Below are positions 1 through 7,555 of a stretch of DNA of 13,205 nt, in pieces. The stretch is from Clostridia bacterium (GTDB lineage Bacteria > Bacillota_A > Clostridia > Christensenellales > Aristaeellaceae): contig JAFQGN010000192.1 in assembly GCA_017398245.1 (NCBI GenBank), positions 1-13,205 of the forward strand, in the 5' to 3' direction. The stretch's first letter is position 1, and each line of letters starts with the position of its first letter. Position numbers and translations under genes: made by a program. The notes under the pieces are model-generated. The model was not told the DNA's origin. It did no database searches and was given only the letters and a program-made list of their open reading frames with translations.

Positions 1-113
1 GTCGCCTCTGCCTGTTCGCGGCCCCTTTCCGTCAGTTCAAACGGCCCCCAGCCGCTGTGCCTCTTCTGCGCATTGCCTTCGCTTTCCCCGTGCCGGATCA
101 CATACACCTTCAT
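1..113 (-). CDS. Histidine phosphatase (phosphoglycerate mutase-like), N-terminal part only
   Basis: Only the first 37 residues are inside the window; the rest lies off the left edge. The protein opens MKVYVIRHGESEGN, which carries the RHG catalytic motif of the histidine phosphatase superfamily, where the His becomes phosphorylated. It continues with a FELTERGREQAEA stretch matching the usual 'LTxxGxxQA' segment of the family. The substrate cannot be told: cofactor-dependent phosphoglycerate mutases, alpha-ribazole phosphatases and broad-specificity phosphatases all begin this way. The ATG is supported by a GGAGG at 122-126, 8 bases upstream. The gene follows the FMN-binding protein gene on the same strand after 63 bases that contain a hairpin, so it may be partly co-transcribed. 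The family call is sure; the exact function is unknown. Confidence 0.85.
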   Translation of the reverse strand, partial: MKVYVIRHGESEGNAQKRHSGWGPFELTERGREQAEA

Positions 114-137
114 TATTACATCCTCCGTATACATACC

Positions 138-162
138 AAAGCGGCCCCCCGAAGGAAGCCGC
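138..162 (-). terminator. Hairpin with UUCG tetraloop between two genes (attenuator or weak terminator)
   Basis: Read on the minus strand, the RNA would fold into a 9-pair stem (GCGGCUUCC with GGGGGCCGC, counting two G-U pairs) closed by a C(UUCG)G tetraloop, one of the most stable RNA loops known. It is followed by only UUUGGU, a short U-tract. It lies 14 bases after the stop of the FMN-binding protein gene and before the phosphatase start. It may stop part of the transcription, or protect the 3' end of the upstream message. Confidence 0.45.
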
Positions 163-176
163 CAGCTTGCTGTTTT

Positions 177-731
177 TTACTGCGCCTGGATGTACGCTGC
201 GATCGCGTTCACCGCGCCGTTGACCGCATTGGACGAGATCGTCGCCGCCGTCACCGCGTCGATGCTGTCCTCTCCCGCCGCCTGTCCGGCCTTGATCACG
301 CGCAGCGGCGCGATCTTTCCGATATACTGGCTGCGGAACTCCTCACTGCGCGTCTTTTCGCCAAGACCCGCAGTTTCCTGGAAGTTCGAGCCGCCGACGC
401 TCACGCCGGTGATCACACCGCTTTCGTCCATACCCACGATGACCTCGATCTCGCCGCCGAAGCCGCCCACCGTGGCCTGCGCCACATGGCCGACGACTTC
501 GCCGCCCGCAACGCCCGCGTAGCACCAATCCACCTCGGCGCCCTCGGCCGTCTCCAGCAGTTCAAAGCTCTCCGCCGCCGGAAGCACCGCCGCGCGGGAG
601 TTTTCCGCCGCCTGCGCCGCCTGCTCGGTAATCACCGGCAGCGTCATGCCGTTGGTAAAGGCCAGCATCAGGCCCGCCACCAGCGTAATGGTAAACAAAA
701 CAGCCCACGCCGGGAACTTGATCTTTTTCAT
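177..731 (-). CDS. Membrane-anchored FMN-binding domain protein (RnfG/NqrC-like)
   Basis: This 184-residue protein has one N-terminal membrane segment (about residues 7-27) after a short basic MKKIK start, so the rest is probably outside the membrane. The C-terminal half (about 80-184) is an FMN-binding domain of the RnfG/NqrC type. It has ETAGLGEK at 119-126 and DAVTAATISS at 158-167, the position where these proteins carry FMN bonded through phosphate to a threonine (probably T164), a modification made by ApbE flavin transferase. In the family it passes electrons in a membrane redox chain. No Rnf or Nqr subunits and no apbE are in the window, so the partner is unknown. The start was chosen because GGAGG at 740-744 sits 8 bases upstream; an upstream in-frame ATG (809) has no good binding site and would nearly coincide with the predicted transcription start. 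Confidence 0.85.
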   Translation of the reverse strand: MKKIKFPAWAVLFTITLVAGLMLAFTNGMTLPVITEQAAQAAENSRAAVLPAAESFELLETAEGAEVDWCYAGVAGGEVVGHVAQATVGGFGGEIEVIVGMDESGVITGVSVGGSNFQETAGLGEKTRSEEFRSQYIGKIAPLRVIKAGQAAGEDSIDAVTAATISSNAVNGAVNAIAAYIQAQ

Positions 732-817
732 TTTAAATTCCTCCAACCTGCTTTCTGCCTCTGCACCGCAAATGGGACGCCCCTCTGCTTCATCTGCAGC
801 CATAACCAATTAATATC

Positions 818-846
818 AGTATAACAGAAAAACGCCCGCTTGTCTC
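818..846 (-). promoter_or_regulatory. Sigma-A promoter of the FMN-binding protein gene
   Basis: On the minus strand a TATACT box at 818-823 is preceded by an extended -10 TGT, and by GAGACA (four of six matches to TTGACA) at 841-846 with a 17-base spacer. Transcription would start near base 811, giving a leader of about 80 bases. It lies just downstream of the terminator of the ybeY operon, so the FMN-binding gene looks independently transcribed. Confidence 0.65.
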
Positions 847-868
847 TATCTTTCTTCGCAACGCCAAG

Positions 869-900
869 AAAAAAGGCGCTCTGCACCACGCAAAGCGCCT
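869..900 (-). terminator. Intrinsic terminator of the yqfC-to-ybeY operon
   Basis: On the minus strand AGGCGCT (894-900) pairs exactly with AGCGCCT (874-880) across a 13-base loop. The last T of the stem runs into a T-tract (complement of the A-run at 869-874). It lies 19 bases after the stop codon of the ybeY-deaminase gene and marks the operon end. No dgkA or era gene follows, although these commonly come next in Firmicutes. Confidence 0.85.
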
Positions 901-918
901 CTTTATTTACATTTTTCG

Positions 919-1830
919 TCAGATTTCCACTTTCATCTCCTGCGGGCCGACGGTCATGGGCAGAAGTTCGCGCAAGGGACGCTTGAAAAAGCCCTTGTCC
1001 TTCTCGCCGGCAATGACCTCAAACCCCGGCAGCGCAAACTCCGCCAGCACCTGCAGGCACATGCCGCAAGGCCACGCCACCCAGGAAGACCCCGCGACGG
1101 CGACCTTCACAAACCTGCGCTTGCCCTGCGAGACCGCCGCAAAGACCGCGCTGCGCTCGGCGCAGATCGTCGCGCCGTAGGAAGCGTTTTCCACATTCAC
1201 ACCGGTGATCACCGTGCCGTCTTCGCAAAGCAGCGCCGCGCCCACCTGACACTTGCTGTAGGGGCAATACGCCTTCTCCAGCATGCCCTCTGCCATAGCA
1301 TACAGCTTTTCGTCCGTCATCATGTCCTCCTCGCCGCAGTCGCGCGGGGCCAGGAACCGGAGCGCTTTCTCCTCCATGGCCCGCATCTGCGCCTTTTCTT
1401 CGTCGTTCATGTGGTCGTATCCCATCAGGTGGAACATTGCGTGCGCGGTCAGATAGCAGATCTCCCTGCGCAGCGAATGGCCGTATTCCTCGGCCTGCTC
1501 TCTCGCGCGAGGCAGCGAAATGAGGATATCGCCGATAAAGCTCGCGCGCGCCTCCGGGTCGAATTCGCGCCGGATGCGCTTCTCGTTCGCCCGCGCGGTC
1601 GTCCCGGCAGGATAATTCACCGTCGGAAAGCTCAGCACGTCGGTCGGCCTGTCCACGCCGCGCGTTTCCCTGTTCACCCTGTGGATCTCCTCGTCGCCGA
1701 TGATCTGCAGCGCAGCATACACCGGAATCCGCACGCCCTCTTCCTGCACGCAGGAGCGCGCGACTTTTTCCAGCAGCTCCTCCAGCCCCACCGGCACGTC
1801 CGTCCGCTCGGTGTAAAATTCGATCGTCAT
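919..1830 (-). CDS. ybeY: Fusion protein: YbeY endoribonuclease plus cytidine deaminase
   Basis: One uninterrupted 303-residue frame encodes two enzymes. Residues 1 to about 165 are YbeY, the zinc-dependent endoribonuclease for 16S rRNA 3'-end maturation and ribosome quality control: RPTDVLSFP at 61-69 and the metal motif HAMFHLMGYDH (H130, H134, H140; the usual HG is HA here). Residues 171-303 are a complete cytidine deaminase, which turns cytidine and deoxycytidine into uridine forms for pyrimidine salvage. It has VNVENASYGATICAER with zinc ligand C223 and catalytic E225, then PCGMC with ligands C255 and C258; the usual CRQ reads CLQ. Both active sites look intact. The ATG overlaps the pgpH stop by four bases (ATGA), implying coupled translation. 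At the domain junction a GAGGAGG precedes tandem ATG codons (M170, M171), so free deaminase may also be made. Confidence 0.93.
   Translation of the reverse strand: MTIEFYTERTDVPVGLEELLEKVARSCVQEEGVRIPVYAALQIIGDEEIHRVNRETRGVDRPTDVLSFPTVNYPAGTTARANEKRIRREFDPEARASFIGDILISLPRAREQAEEYGHSLRREICYLTAHAMFHLMGYDHMNDEEKAQMRAMEEKALRFLAPRDCGEEDMMTDEKLYAMAEGMLEKAYCPYSKCQVGAALLCEDGTVITGVNVENASYGATICAERSAVFAAVSQGKRRFVKVAVAGSSWVAWPCGMCLQVLAEFALPGFEVIAGEKDKGFFKRPLRELLPMTVGPQEMKVEI
1318..1332 (-). promoter_or_regulatory. Internal ribosome binding site and start for free cytidine deaminase
   Basis: On the minus strand GAGGAGG (1326-1332) is followed after 5 bases by an ATG (1318-1320), in frame with the fusion at residue 171; another ATG comes just before it. 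The downstream part begins MTDEKLYAMAEGM, a normal cytidine deaminase N-terminus, and gives 133 residues, the usual size of the free enzyme. This looks like the start site of a once separate cdd gene and may still work. Confidence 0.55.
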
Positions 1831-4286
1831 TCCGGCTTCGCCTCCTCAGCGGGCTTTGGCTGCTCAACAGGCTTCCCCGCTTCAGCAGAAACCTTCGGCT
1901 CCACCACGGGCTTCCCCGCTTCCGCAGCGCCCTTCGGCTCTACGGCGGGCTTCCCCGCTTCCGCAGAAACCTTCGCCTCAACGGCAGGCTTTACCGCCTC
2001 CGCAGCAGCCTTCACCTGTTCAGTGGGCTTCCCCGCTTCCGCAGAAACCTTTGCCTGCTCGACGGGCTTCCCCGCTTCCGCAGCGCCCTTCGGCTCACCG
2101 ACGGGCTTCACCGCAACAGGTTTCTCAGCAGCCGCTTCCAGCCTTACCGGAACCGTCCTCGCTGCGGGGCTCTGCTGCGCCGCCTCCTGCGCCTTTTTGC
2201 CGAAAATGCTGTGCTTATGCTTGGGCGGCGGATCGGGATAGGCGATCCTTTCGTGATACATGCCCGTCATGACCATCACGAACGCCTCTTTGATCTTCGC
2301 GATATCTGCAAAGGTCAGCCGGCATTCGTTGAGCTCGCCGTCGCGGATGCGCTGGTCGATCAGCTTGTCGATCAGGTTCGCGATGGACACCTGATCGCGG
2401 CTGGGCAGCGCGCGCGCCGCGGCCTCGACCGGGTCGGCCAGCATCACGATGGCCTCCTCCTTTGTCTGCGGAAGCCCGGTATCGTAGGTAAAATCGGCCG
2501 GGTCCACATTGTCAATCCCGCTCTGCTTGATCGCCTTGTCATAGAAGAACACGACGTTGCTGCGCCCGTGATGGCGGCTGATGATGCCGCGCACCGGGTC
2601 CGGAATGCGCTGCTTCGCGGCAAAGGCGTCGCCGTCCGCAGGGTGCGAAAGGATGATCGCCGCAGACACGCGCGGGTCCGTGCGGTCGTGCGGGTTATCG
2701 CCCAGCTGGTTTTCGCGGAAATACAGCGGCCGCTTGAGCTTGCCGATATCGTGGTAATATCCGCCCACGCGCGCCAGCAGACCGTTGCCGCCGATCGCGT
2801 TCGCCGCGGCCTCGGCCAAATTCGCCACCATGATGGAATGGTGATACGTGCCGGGAGCCTCCACCATAAGCCTGCGCAGCAGCGGCTGGTTGGGGTTGCT
2901 AAGGTCAAAGAGCTTGGCGTTCGTCGTCAGGTTGAACGCCGCCTCCAGCACCGGCTGGATGCCGATGCACAGCACGCCCGAAAGCACGCCCGCCCCGCCG
3001 GCCCAGCAGGCCGTGAGCAGAACCGAAAGGATATTGGAATTGTTCGTAAGGCCAATGGCCATCGTCGTGATCATATTCGCCACGCCGCACAGAAGGCCGG
3101 CCAGCAGAACGCTCGTCCTGCCCTTGGAACGGGTGATCACCGCGATGCACAGCGCGCCGGCCACCAGCGTGTTGAGCATGGTGGTGAACACAGCCGCCGT
3201 GAAAATACCGCTCGCGCCCGAGGCGATCAGCCCGGCAAACACCGCCATGACGCAGCAGGTCATCAGCGCAAGGCGCGGCTTCATGAGATAGCAGGTCAGC
3301 ATCACGCCCATGATCGTGGGCATCAGATACACGTTCAGCTGCATCACCGCCCAGCACAAAAGCACCGTAAGCGTAAGTATCGTCATCAACAGCAGCACCT
3401 GGCCCGGGGCGTTCAGCATCTGTTTTTCAAACGTGGTCAGATAGATGACCAGCATGCCCAGCAGCATGGCCACCATGATCCCCGCGCCCGAAATGAGCGA
3501 CATGTCCACGCCCTGCTCCTGCAAAAGGCCCAGGCTGTTGAGCATCTCGATCTGCGCGCGGGTCACGATCTCGCCCGAGCGGACGATGTTCTGGCCCTTG
3601 ATGTAGACCACGTCCTCCACCGCAGCGCGCGCGGCCTCGCGGTTGGCCTCTGTCGTGGCCGTGTCAACGATCATGTTCGCCTTTACGACCGGGCGCAGAA
3701 TATCCGCCGCGCACCCGGCCAGCTGGGAATCCCATCCGTCGGAAACGAGCTCCCTCTGAATGCTGTAGATGGATTCGTTCTCCTGCCCCTCGGCGATGTT
3801 CAGGTTCAGCTGCGCGCGCAGCCTCTGCCGCGCCTGCGTCGCCAGGTCGGAAAGCGTCTCCTGGTCGGTCGACATCACCAGCTCCAGACGGGATCTCGTC
3901 ATCGTCGCCGGGGCAATGGCCGCCGCAGCCGCGTCCAGCATCTCCTGATCGAACTCCTTCGGCGCGCTTTCGCCCTCCGGAACGCCCAGCGCCACCAGCG
4001 CCGGCGTCAGCTTGTCCAGCTCCGCCATCACGGCCGAGGCCACGGTCGAATCCAGCATATAGGAAGGCTCCACCTGCCTCGCGGCCGAATCGCGCAGCGA
4101 GTCCGACGTGATGGTGTCCACAACGTCCTTCGATGCCGTGATGGTCACGGGAGAGACCATTCCGGCGCGTATATCATATCGGATAGGCATGGTCGCAATG
4201 CCGATGACCGTGGTCATGATCGCATAGGCGAGCACGATGCAGATCACGCTCAGCGCAATGCCCGGTATCTTTCTCTTCTTCTCCAT
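1827..4286 (-). CDS. pgpH: PgpH/YqfF-type 7TM-HD membrane protein, probable c-di-AMP phosphodiesterase
   Basis: The protein has 819 residues. Order: N-terminal membrane helix (about 9-32); an extracellular 7TMR-HDED-type region (about 35-262); a bundle of about seven membrane helices (265-445); a cytoplasmic HD phosphohydrolase domain (about 475-685); and a repeat tail. HD ligands are visible: HHS at 482-484, YYHDIGK with H512-D513, H548, RHHG with H572-H573, and D618 in LADPVEA. ENQLGDNPHD at 525-534 is typical. In the family this domain hydrolyses cyclic di-AMP, which controls potassium, osmotic and cell-wall balance. The last 93 residues are 13-residue repeats, unusual for the family. ATG at 4286 is preferred over an in-frame GTG at 4295, because GGAGG (4295-4299) overlaps the GTG and lies 8 bases before the ATG. 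phoH ends 44 bases upstream; the stop overlaps ybeY. Confidence 0.93.
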   Translation of the reverse strand: MEKKRKIPGIALSVICIVLAYAIMTTVIGIATMPIRYDIRAGMVSPVTITASKDVVDTITSDSLRDSAARQVEPSYMLDSTVASAVMAELDKLTPALVALGVPEGESAPKEFDQEMLDAAAAAIAPATMTRSRLELVMSTDQETLSDLATQARQRLRAQLNLNIAEGQENESIYSIQRELVSDGWDSQLAGCAADILRPVVKANMIVDTATTEANREAARAAVEDVVYIKGQNIVRSGEIVTRAQIEMLNSLGLLQEQGVDMSLISGAGIMVAMLLGMLVIYLTTFEKQMLNAPGQVLLLMTILTLTVLLCWAVMQLNVYLMPTIMGVMLTCYLMKPRLALMTCCVMAVFAGLIASGASGIFTAAVFTTMLNTLVAGALCIAVITRSKGRTSVLLAGLLCGVANMITTMAIGLTNNSNILSVLLTACWAGGAGVLSGVLCIGIQPVLEAAFNLTTNAKLFDLSNPNQPLLRRLMVEAPGTYHHSIMVANLAEAAANAIGGNGLLARVGGYYHDIGKLKRPLYFRENQLGDNPHDRTDPRVSAAIILSHPADGDAFAAKQRIPDPVRGIISRHHGRSNVVFFYDKAIKQSGIDNVDPADFTYDTGLPQTKEEAIVMLADPVEAAARALPSRDQVSIANLIDKLIDQRIRDGELNECRLTFADIAKIKEAFVMVMTGMYHERIAYPDPPPKHKHSIFGKKAQEAAQQSPAARTVPVRLEAAAEKPVAVKPVGEPKGAAEAGKPVEQAKVSAEAGKPTEQVKAAAEAVKPAVEAKVSAEAGKPAVEPKGAAEAGKPVVEPKVSAEAGKPVEQPKPAEEAKPE
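1833..2108 (-). repeat. Seven imperfect 39-base repeats coding the PgpH tail
   Basis: The 3' end of pgpH codes seven tandem units of about 13 residues, each opening KP and mostly ending AEAG, for example KPVEQAKVSAEAG, KPAVEPKGAAEAG and KPVVEPKVSAEAG; the last unit is one residue short. At DNA level GGGCTTCCCCGCTTCCGCAG occurs four times exactly on the plus strand. Such near-identity suggests recent expansion by slippage or recombination, and copy number may vary between strains. Confidence 0.9.
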
Positions 4287-4330
4287 GCCGTTCACCTCCG
4301 TATCCCTATTTTCTCAGCGCACGCCCCTGC

Positions 4331-5362
<1,032 letters not shown>

Positions 5363-5384
5363 TTTCCCCGCAGGGGGCGTTTGT

Positions 5385-6560
5385 TTATTGCATATCCGGC
5401 TCGTCTCTGGCCGCCGCAATGGGCAGCCTCGCCTGCAGACACAGGCGGAACGCCAGCCATTCACCTTCCATCATACTATAATCTGTCCATTTGTCAATAA
5501 TTTGTGCATTTTGCGGCAGTTTTGCCATTGCTTCCGCCATTGTTTTGGCCTCCAGAGCCGCAACCAGCCCCTCCAACGGTATGCTTTCGCTTTTCAGCTC
5601 CGTCTCCTGCAGAATCTGCCTCTCGATATGCAGCGGCAAAAACACGCCGCCGATGTCGATCCGCTCCGTCCGCACCTCCTGCAGCGCAAAGTCCTCCGCC
5701 CGCCGGATCGGCCACTCCCATTCCAGCAGCTTGACCGAAGCACGCATGCGCTCGTTCCCGGTCGGCTGCGCCTTTTCCTGCGCGCAGGGCGCCTGCGCCT
5801 CCGCCCATGCCCAGACCAGCCCCGTCGCCTCGCCCAGCGCGCGCACGCCGCGCGTAGTCTCGTCGGTGGCCTGCTCTTCGCCAAGTATCAGCGCCTGCCC
5901 CTTTTTCACCACGTCGCCCGGCTGCACCGCGGCCCTGCCCGCCAGCACTTTTACCTCTTCCACGACTGCGTCGTACTTTGCAACCAAGTCCCGCGCCGCC
6001 TGCACGTCGTACACCTCCGGCGCATCCGTCTCCCGGTACGCTTCCACCAGCAGAACGATCCCGTCCCGCCGCACGGAAATATGCGCATACCCCGGGCAAA
6101 GGCTCTCCAGTTCCCGCGCCAGCGGATCCTCCTGCGGGAACGCATCCCCAATCCGCACCCCCGCCTCCGCGATCGCCGCCTGTACCCATTCCGGCTCACC
6201 GCCCTCCGGGCATCGCACGTCGATCCGCCAGATAAACCCGACCGCATGCACAAACAGAAATAGCACCGCCGCAAACCCAGCCGCAAACGGCAGCGCACGC
6301 CCCGCCAGCGCGCGCAGATCCGGCCCGACCGCCCGCTCCGATACAATCCGTACCGAATACTTCTCCGCCAGCATGCGCACCTTCTGCGCATCCTTGTCGC
6401 GCACGATCAGCCGCAGCGCGTATTCCTCCCCGCGCCCCGCCTGCGCCACGCGCACGCCCTCTTCCCGGATACGCTCCAGCAGCTTCTCCGCCATGCGGCA
6501 GCGCAGAACGATCTCTCGCCTGGGCCCGGGCAGCTTTCGCAAAAGGCCGGGCCTACGCAT
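5385..6560 (-). CDS. yqfD: Sporulation membrane protein YqfD
   Basis: This 391-residue protein is close to the length of Bacillus subtilis YqfD (about 400). An N-terminal cytoplasmic part of about 88 residues is followed by one clear membrane helix (about 89-111, ALPFAAGFAAVLFLFVHAVG) and a large outer domain. The outer part includes WRIDVRCPEG right after the helix, a conserved-looking EAYRETDAPEV segment, and a lipoyl-like VLAGRAAVQPGDVVKKGQALI stretch (a common adaptor-domain pattern). YqfD is required for efficient sporulation in Bacillus and belongs to the sigma-E regulon there; its biochemical role is not settled. The ATG at 6560 overlaps the end of yqfC by 8 bases (ATGCGTAG) and has a GGGG about 5 bases upstream, implying coupled translation. 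Confidence 0.85.
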   Translation of the reverse strand: MRRPGLLRKLPGPRREIVLRCRMAEKLLERIREEGVRVAQAGRGEEYALRLIVRDKDAQKVRMLAEKYSVRIVSERAVGPDLRALAGRALPFAAGFAAVLFLFVHAVGFIWRIDVRCPEGGEPEWVQAAIAEAGVRIGDAFPQEDPLARELESLCPGYAHISVRRDGIVLLVEAYRETDAPEVYDVQAARDLVAKYDAVVEEVKVLAGRAAVQPGDVVKKGQALILGEEQATDETTRGVRALGEATGLVWAWAEAQAPCAQEKAQPTGNERMRASVKLLEWEWPIRRAEDFALQEVRTERIDIGGVFLPLHIERQILQETELKSESIPLEGLVAALEAKTMAEAMAKLPQNAQIIDKWTDYSMMEGEWLAFRLCLQARLPIAAARDEPDMQ

Positions 6561-6861
6561 CGCACCCCAGGCTGATGCGCGAAATGCTGCCCCGCACGAT
6601 CGCCGTGTGCGCATTCTCGCGGCTGACCGTCAGCCCTTCCCCTTCGATCATCACGCCGCCCAGCGCAGTCTCCACGCACACCCGGTCTTCCTCCAGCCGC
6701 GTGATCTGCCCGCAGTTTTCCACCGCCAGATACTCTCGCCCGCAAAGCATCGCCCGCGGCGCAGAGGTCGCGCATTCCTTCAGCCACTGCGGGGCGCACG
6801 CGCCGCCGCGTACACAAGCGCATTTTCGCCGGACGACCGGCCTTGTCTTTTTTCGCGCCAT
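6553..6861 (-). CDS. yqfC: Sporulation protein YqfC
   Basis: A 102-residue protein, near the usual 90-100 of YqfC. After a basic Cys-rich N-terminus (MARKKTRPVVRRKCAC) it shows the family core: REYLAVENCGQITRLEEDRV, then GVMIEGEGLTVSRENAHTAIVRGSISRISL, a short all-beta pattern resembling spore-coat and YabP-type proteins. Its place directly before yqfD with overlapping reading frames is the standard arrangement and supports the name more than sequence similarity alone, which I judge by eye. The ATG at 6861 has GGGAGG (6867-6872) 5 bases upstream; an ATG ten codons earlier (6891) has a poorer site. It is the first gene of the five-gene operon. Confidence 0.8.
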   Translation of the reverse strand: MARKKTRPVVRRKCACVRGGACAPQWLKECATSAPRAMLCGREYLAVENCGQITRLEEDRVCVETALGGVMIEGEGLTVSRENAHTAIVRGSISRISLGCDA

Positions 6862-6889
6862 ACCTGCCTCCCATCCGTTCTCCCCTTGC

Positions 6890-6897
6890 ATGGTATG
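6890..6897 (-). promoter_or_regulatory. Possible sigma-E -10 element before yqfC
   Basis: On the minus strand CATACCAT matches the sporulation sigma-E -10 consensus CATACAAT at seven of eight positions, about 30 bases before the yqfC start. The -35 side (near 6911-6918, GGGTTA) is not a good match, so this is tentative. Bacillus subtilis yqfC-yqfD are sigma-E dependent, which makes the site plausible. No convincing sigma-A promoter was seen between 6862 and 6990, although phoH and ybeY would be needed in growth. Confidence 0.3.
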
Positions 6898-6982
6898 CGC
6901 GTTTTCCTCCGCCTAACCCGATCGCCCCGCTTCCCTGCACCTCCCCCGTAGCGGGAAAACTCCGCCATGTTTCCCTTCATGC

Positions 6983-7019
6983 AAAAAGGAGCGAGGCGTT
7001 TACCCGCCTCACCCCTTTT
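6983..7019 (-). terminator. Intrinsic terminator of the Nudix gene
   Basis: On the minus strand GAGGCG (7005-7010) pairs with CGCCTC (6993-6998) over a 6-base loop, and the stem extends outward with imperfect pairing up to AAAAGG / CCTTTT, ending in a T-rich run. It starts about 5 bases after the Nudix stop codon. Because the outer stem is A-rich on one side and T-rich on the other, it could work in both directions. Confidence 0.75.
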
Positions 7020-7024
7020 CCTCT

Positions 7025-7555
7025 TTATACCGGGCAGTTCTCCGCCTCGCCGCGCACCGGATGCTCGCGCAGAAAGCGCAAAAGCAGCTCCAGATACCGG
7101 TACTGCCAGAATTTTTCCGGCCTGCCGATGCATTCGGCCAGCTCCTCCTGCGACATCCATTTCGCGTCCATCACTTCTTCCTCCTGCAGGCGCAGATCGG
7201 AAATTTCCCCGTCAAAGGGCACGATATACACCTCGGTGATCGCGTCTTTCGTCGTGTAGGAAAGCACGCGCATCGCCCCGCCAAGTTCCGGGTCGATGCC
7301 CATCTCCTCCATGCTTTCGCGCCGCAGCGCCGCTTCGATATCCTCTCCCCGAAGCGCGCTGCCGCCCGTGCAGGCCCAGAGCCCGGGCGCAAGCTCCCGG
7401 CTGAGCGCACGCCTTTGCACCAGCAGCTCGCCCTCCTTGTTCCTGTACCAGATATGCGCCACCAGGTGATACAGCCCCTCGGGGATCTCCTCCCCGCGCA
7501 CGAGCGTCTTGCCGGTCAGGCGGCCCATCGCGTCATAAGCGTCCCAAAGTTCCAT
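7025..7555 (-). CDS. Nudix hydrolase
   Basis: A 176-residue Nudix hydrolase with a perfect Nudix box GX5EX7REUXEEXGU at residues 65-87 (G65, E71, R79, E80, E83, E84, G86), the site that binds divalent metal and cleaves nucleoside diphosphates linked to another group X. The opening MELWDAYDAMGRLTGKTLVRGEEIPEG-like region (not the box) resembles the YfcD/isopentenyl-diphosphate-isomerase-like subgroup, which has WDxYD, a GKTxxRG turn and YHLVAHIW. The substrate is unknown. The ATG is supported by AAGGAGG (7564-7570) 8 bases upstream; an in-frame extension to 7597 lacks support. It has its own terminator before yqfC and runs divergently from spoIIE, so it is probably a single-gene unit. Confidence 0.9.
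   Translation of the reverse strand: MELWDAYDAMGRLTGKTLVRGEEIPEGLYHLVAHIWYRNKEGELLVQRRALSRELAPGLWACTGGSALRGEDIEAALRRESMEEMGIDPELGGAMRVLSYTTKDAITEVYIVPFDGEISDLRLQEEEVMDAKWMSQEELAECIGRPEKFWQYRYLELLLRFLREHPVRGEAENCPV

Noticed and set aside
732..809. Longer start of the FMN-binding protein at 809
   Set aside because: It would begin almost at the predicted transcription start, and would put 26 non-hydrophobic residues ahead of a normal MKKIK signal anchor with a perfect binding site.
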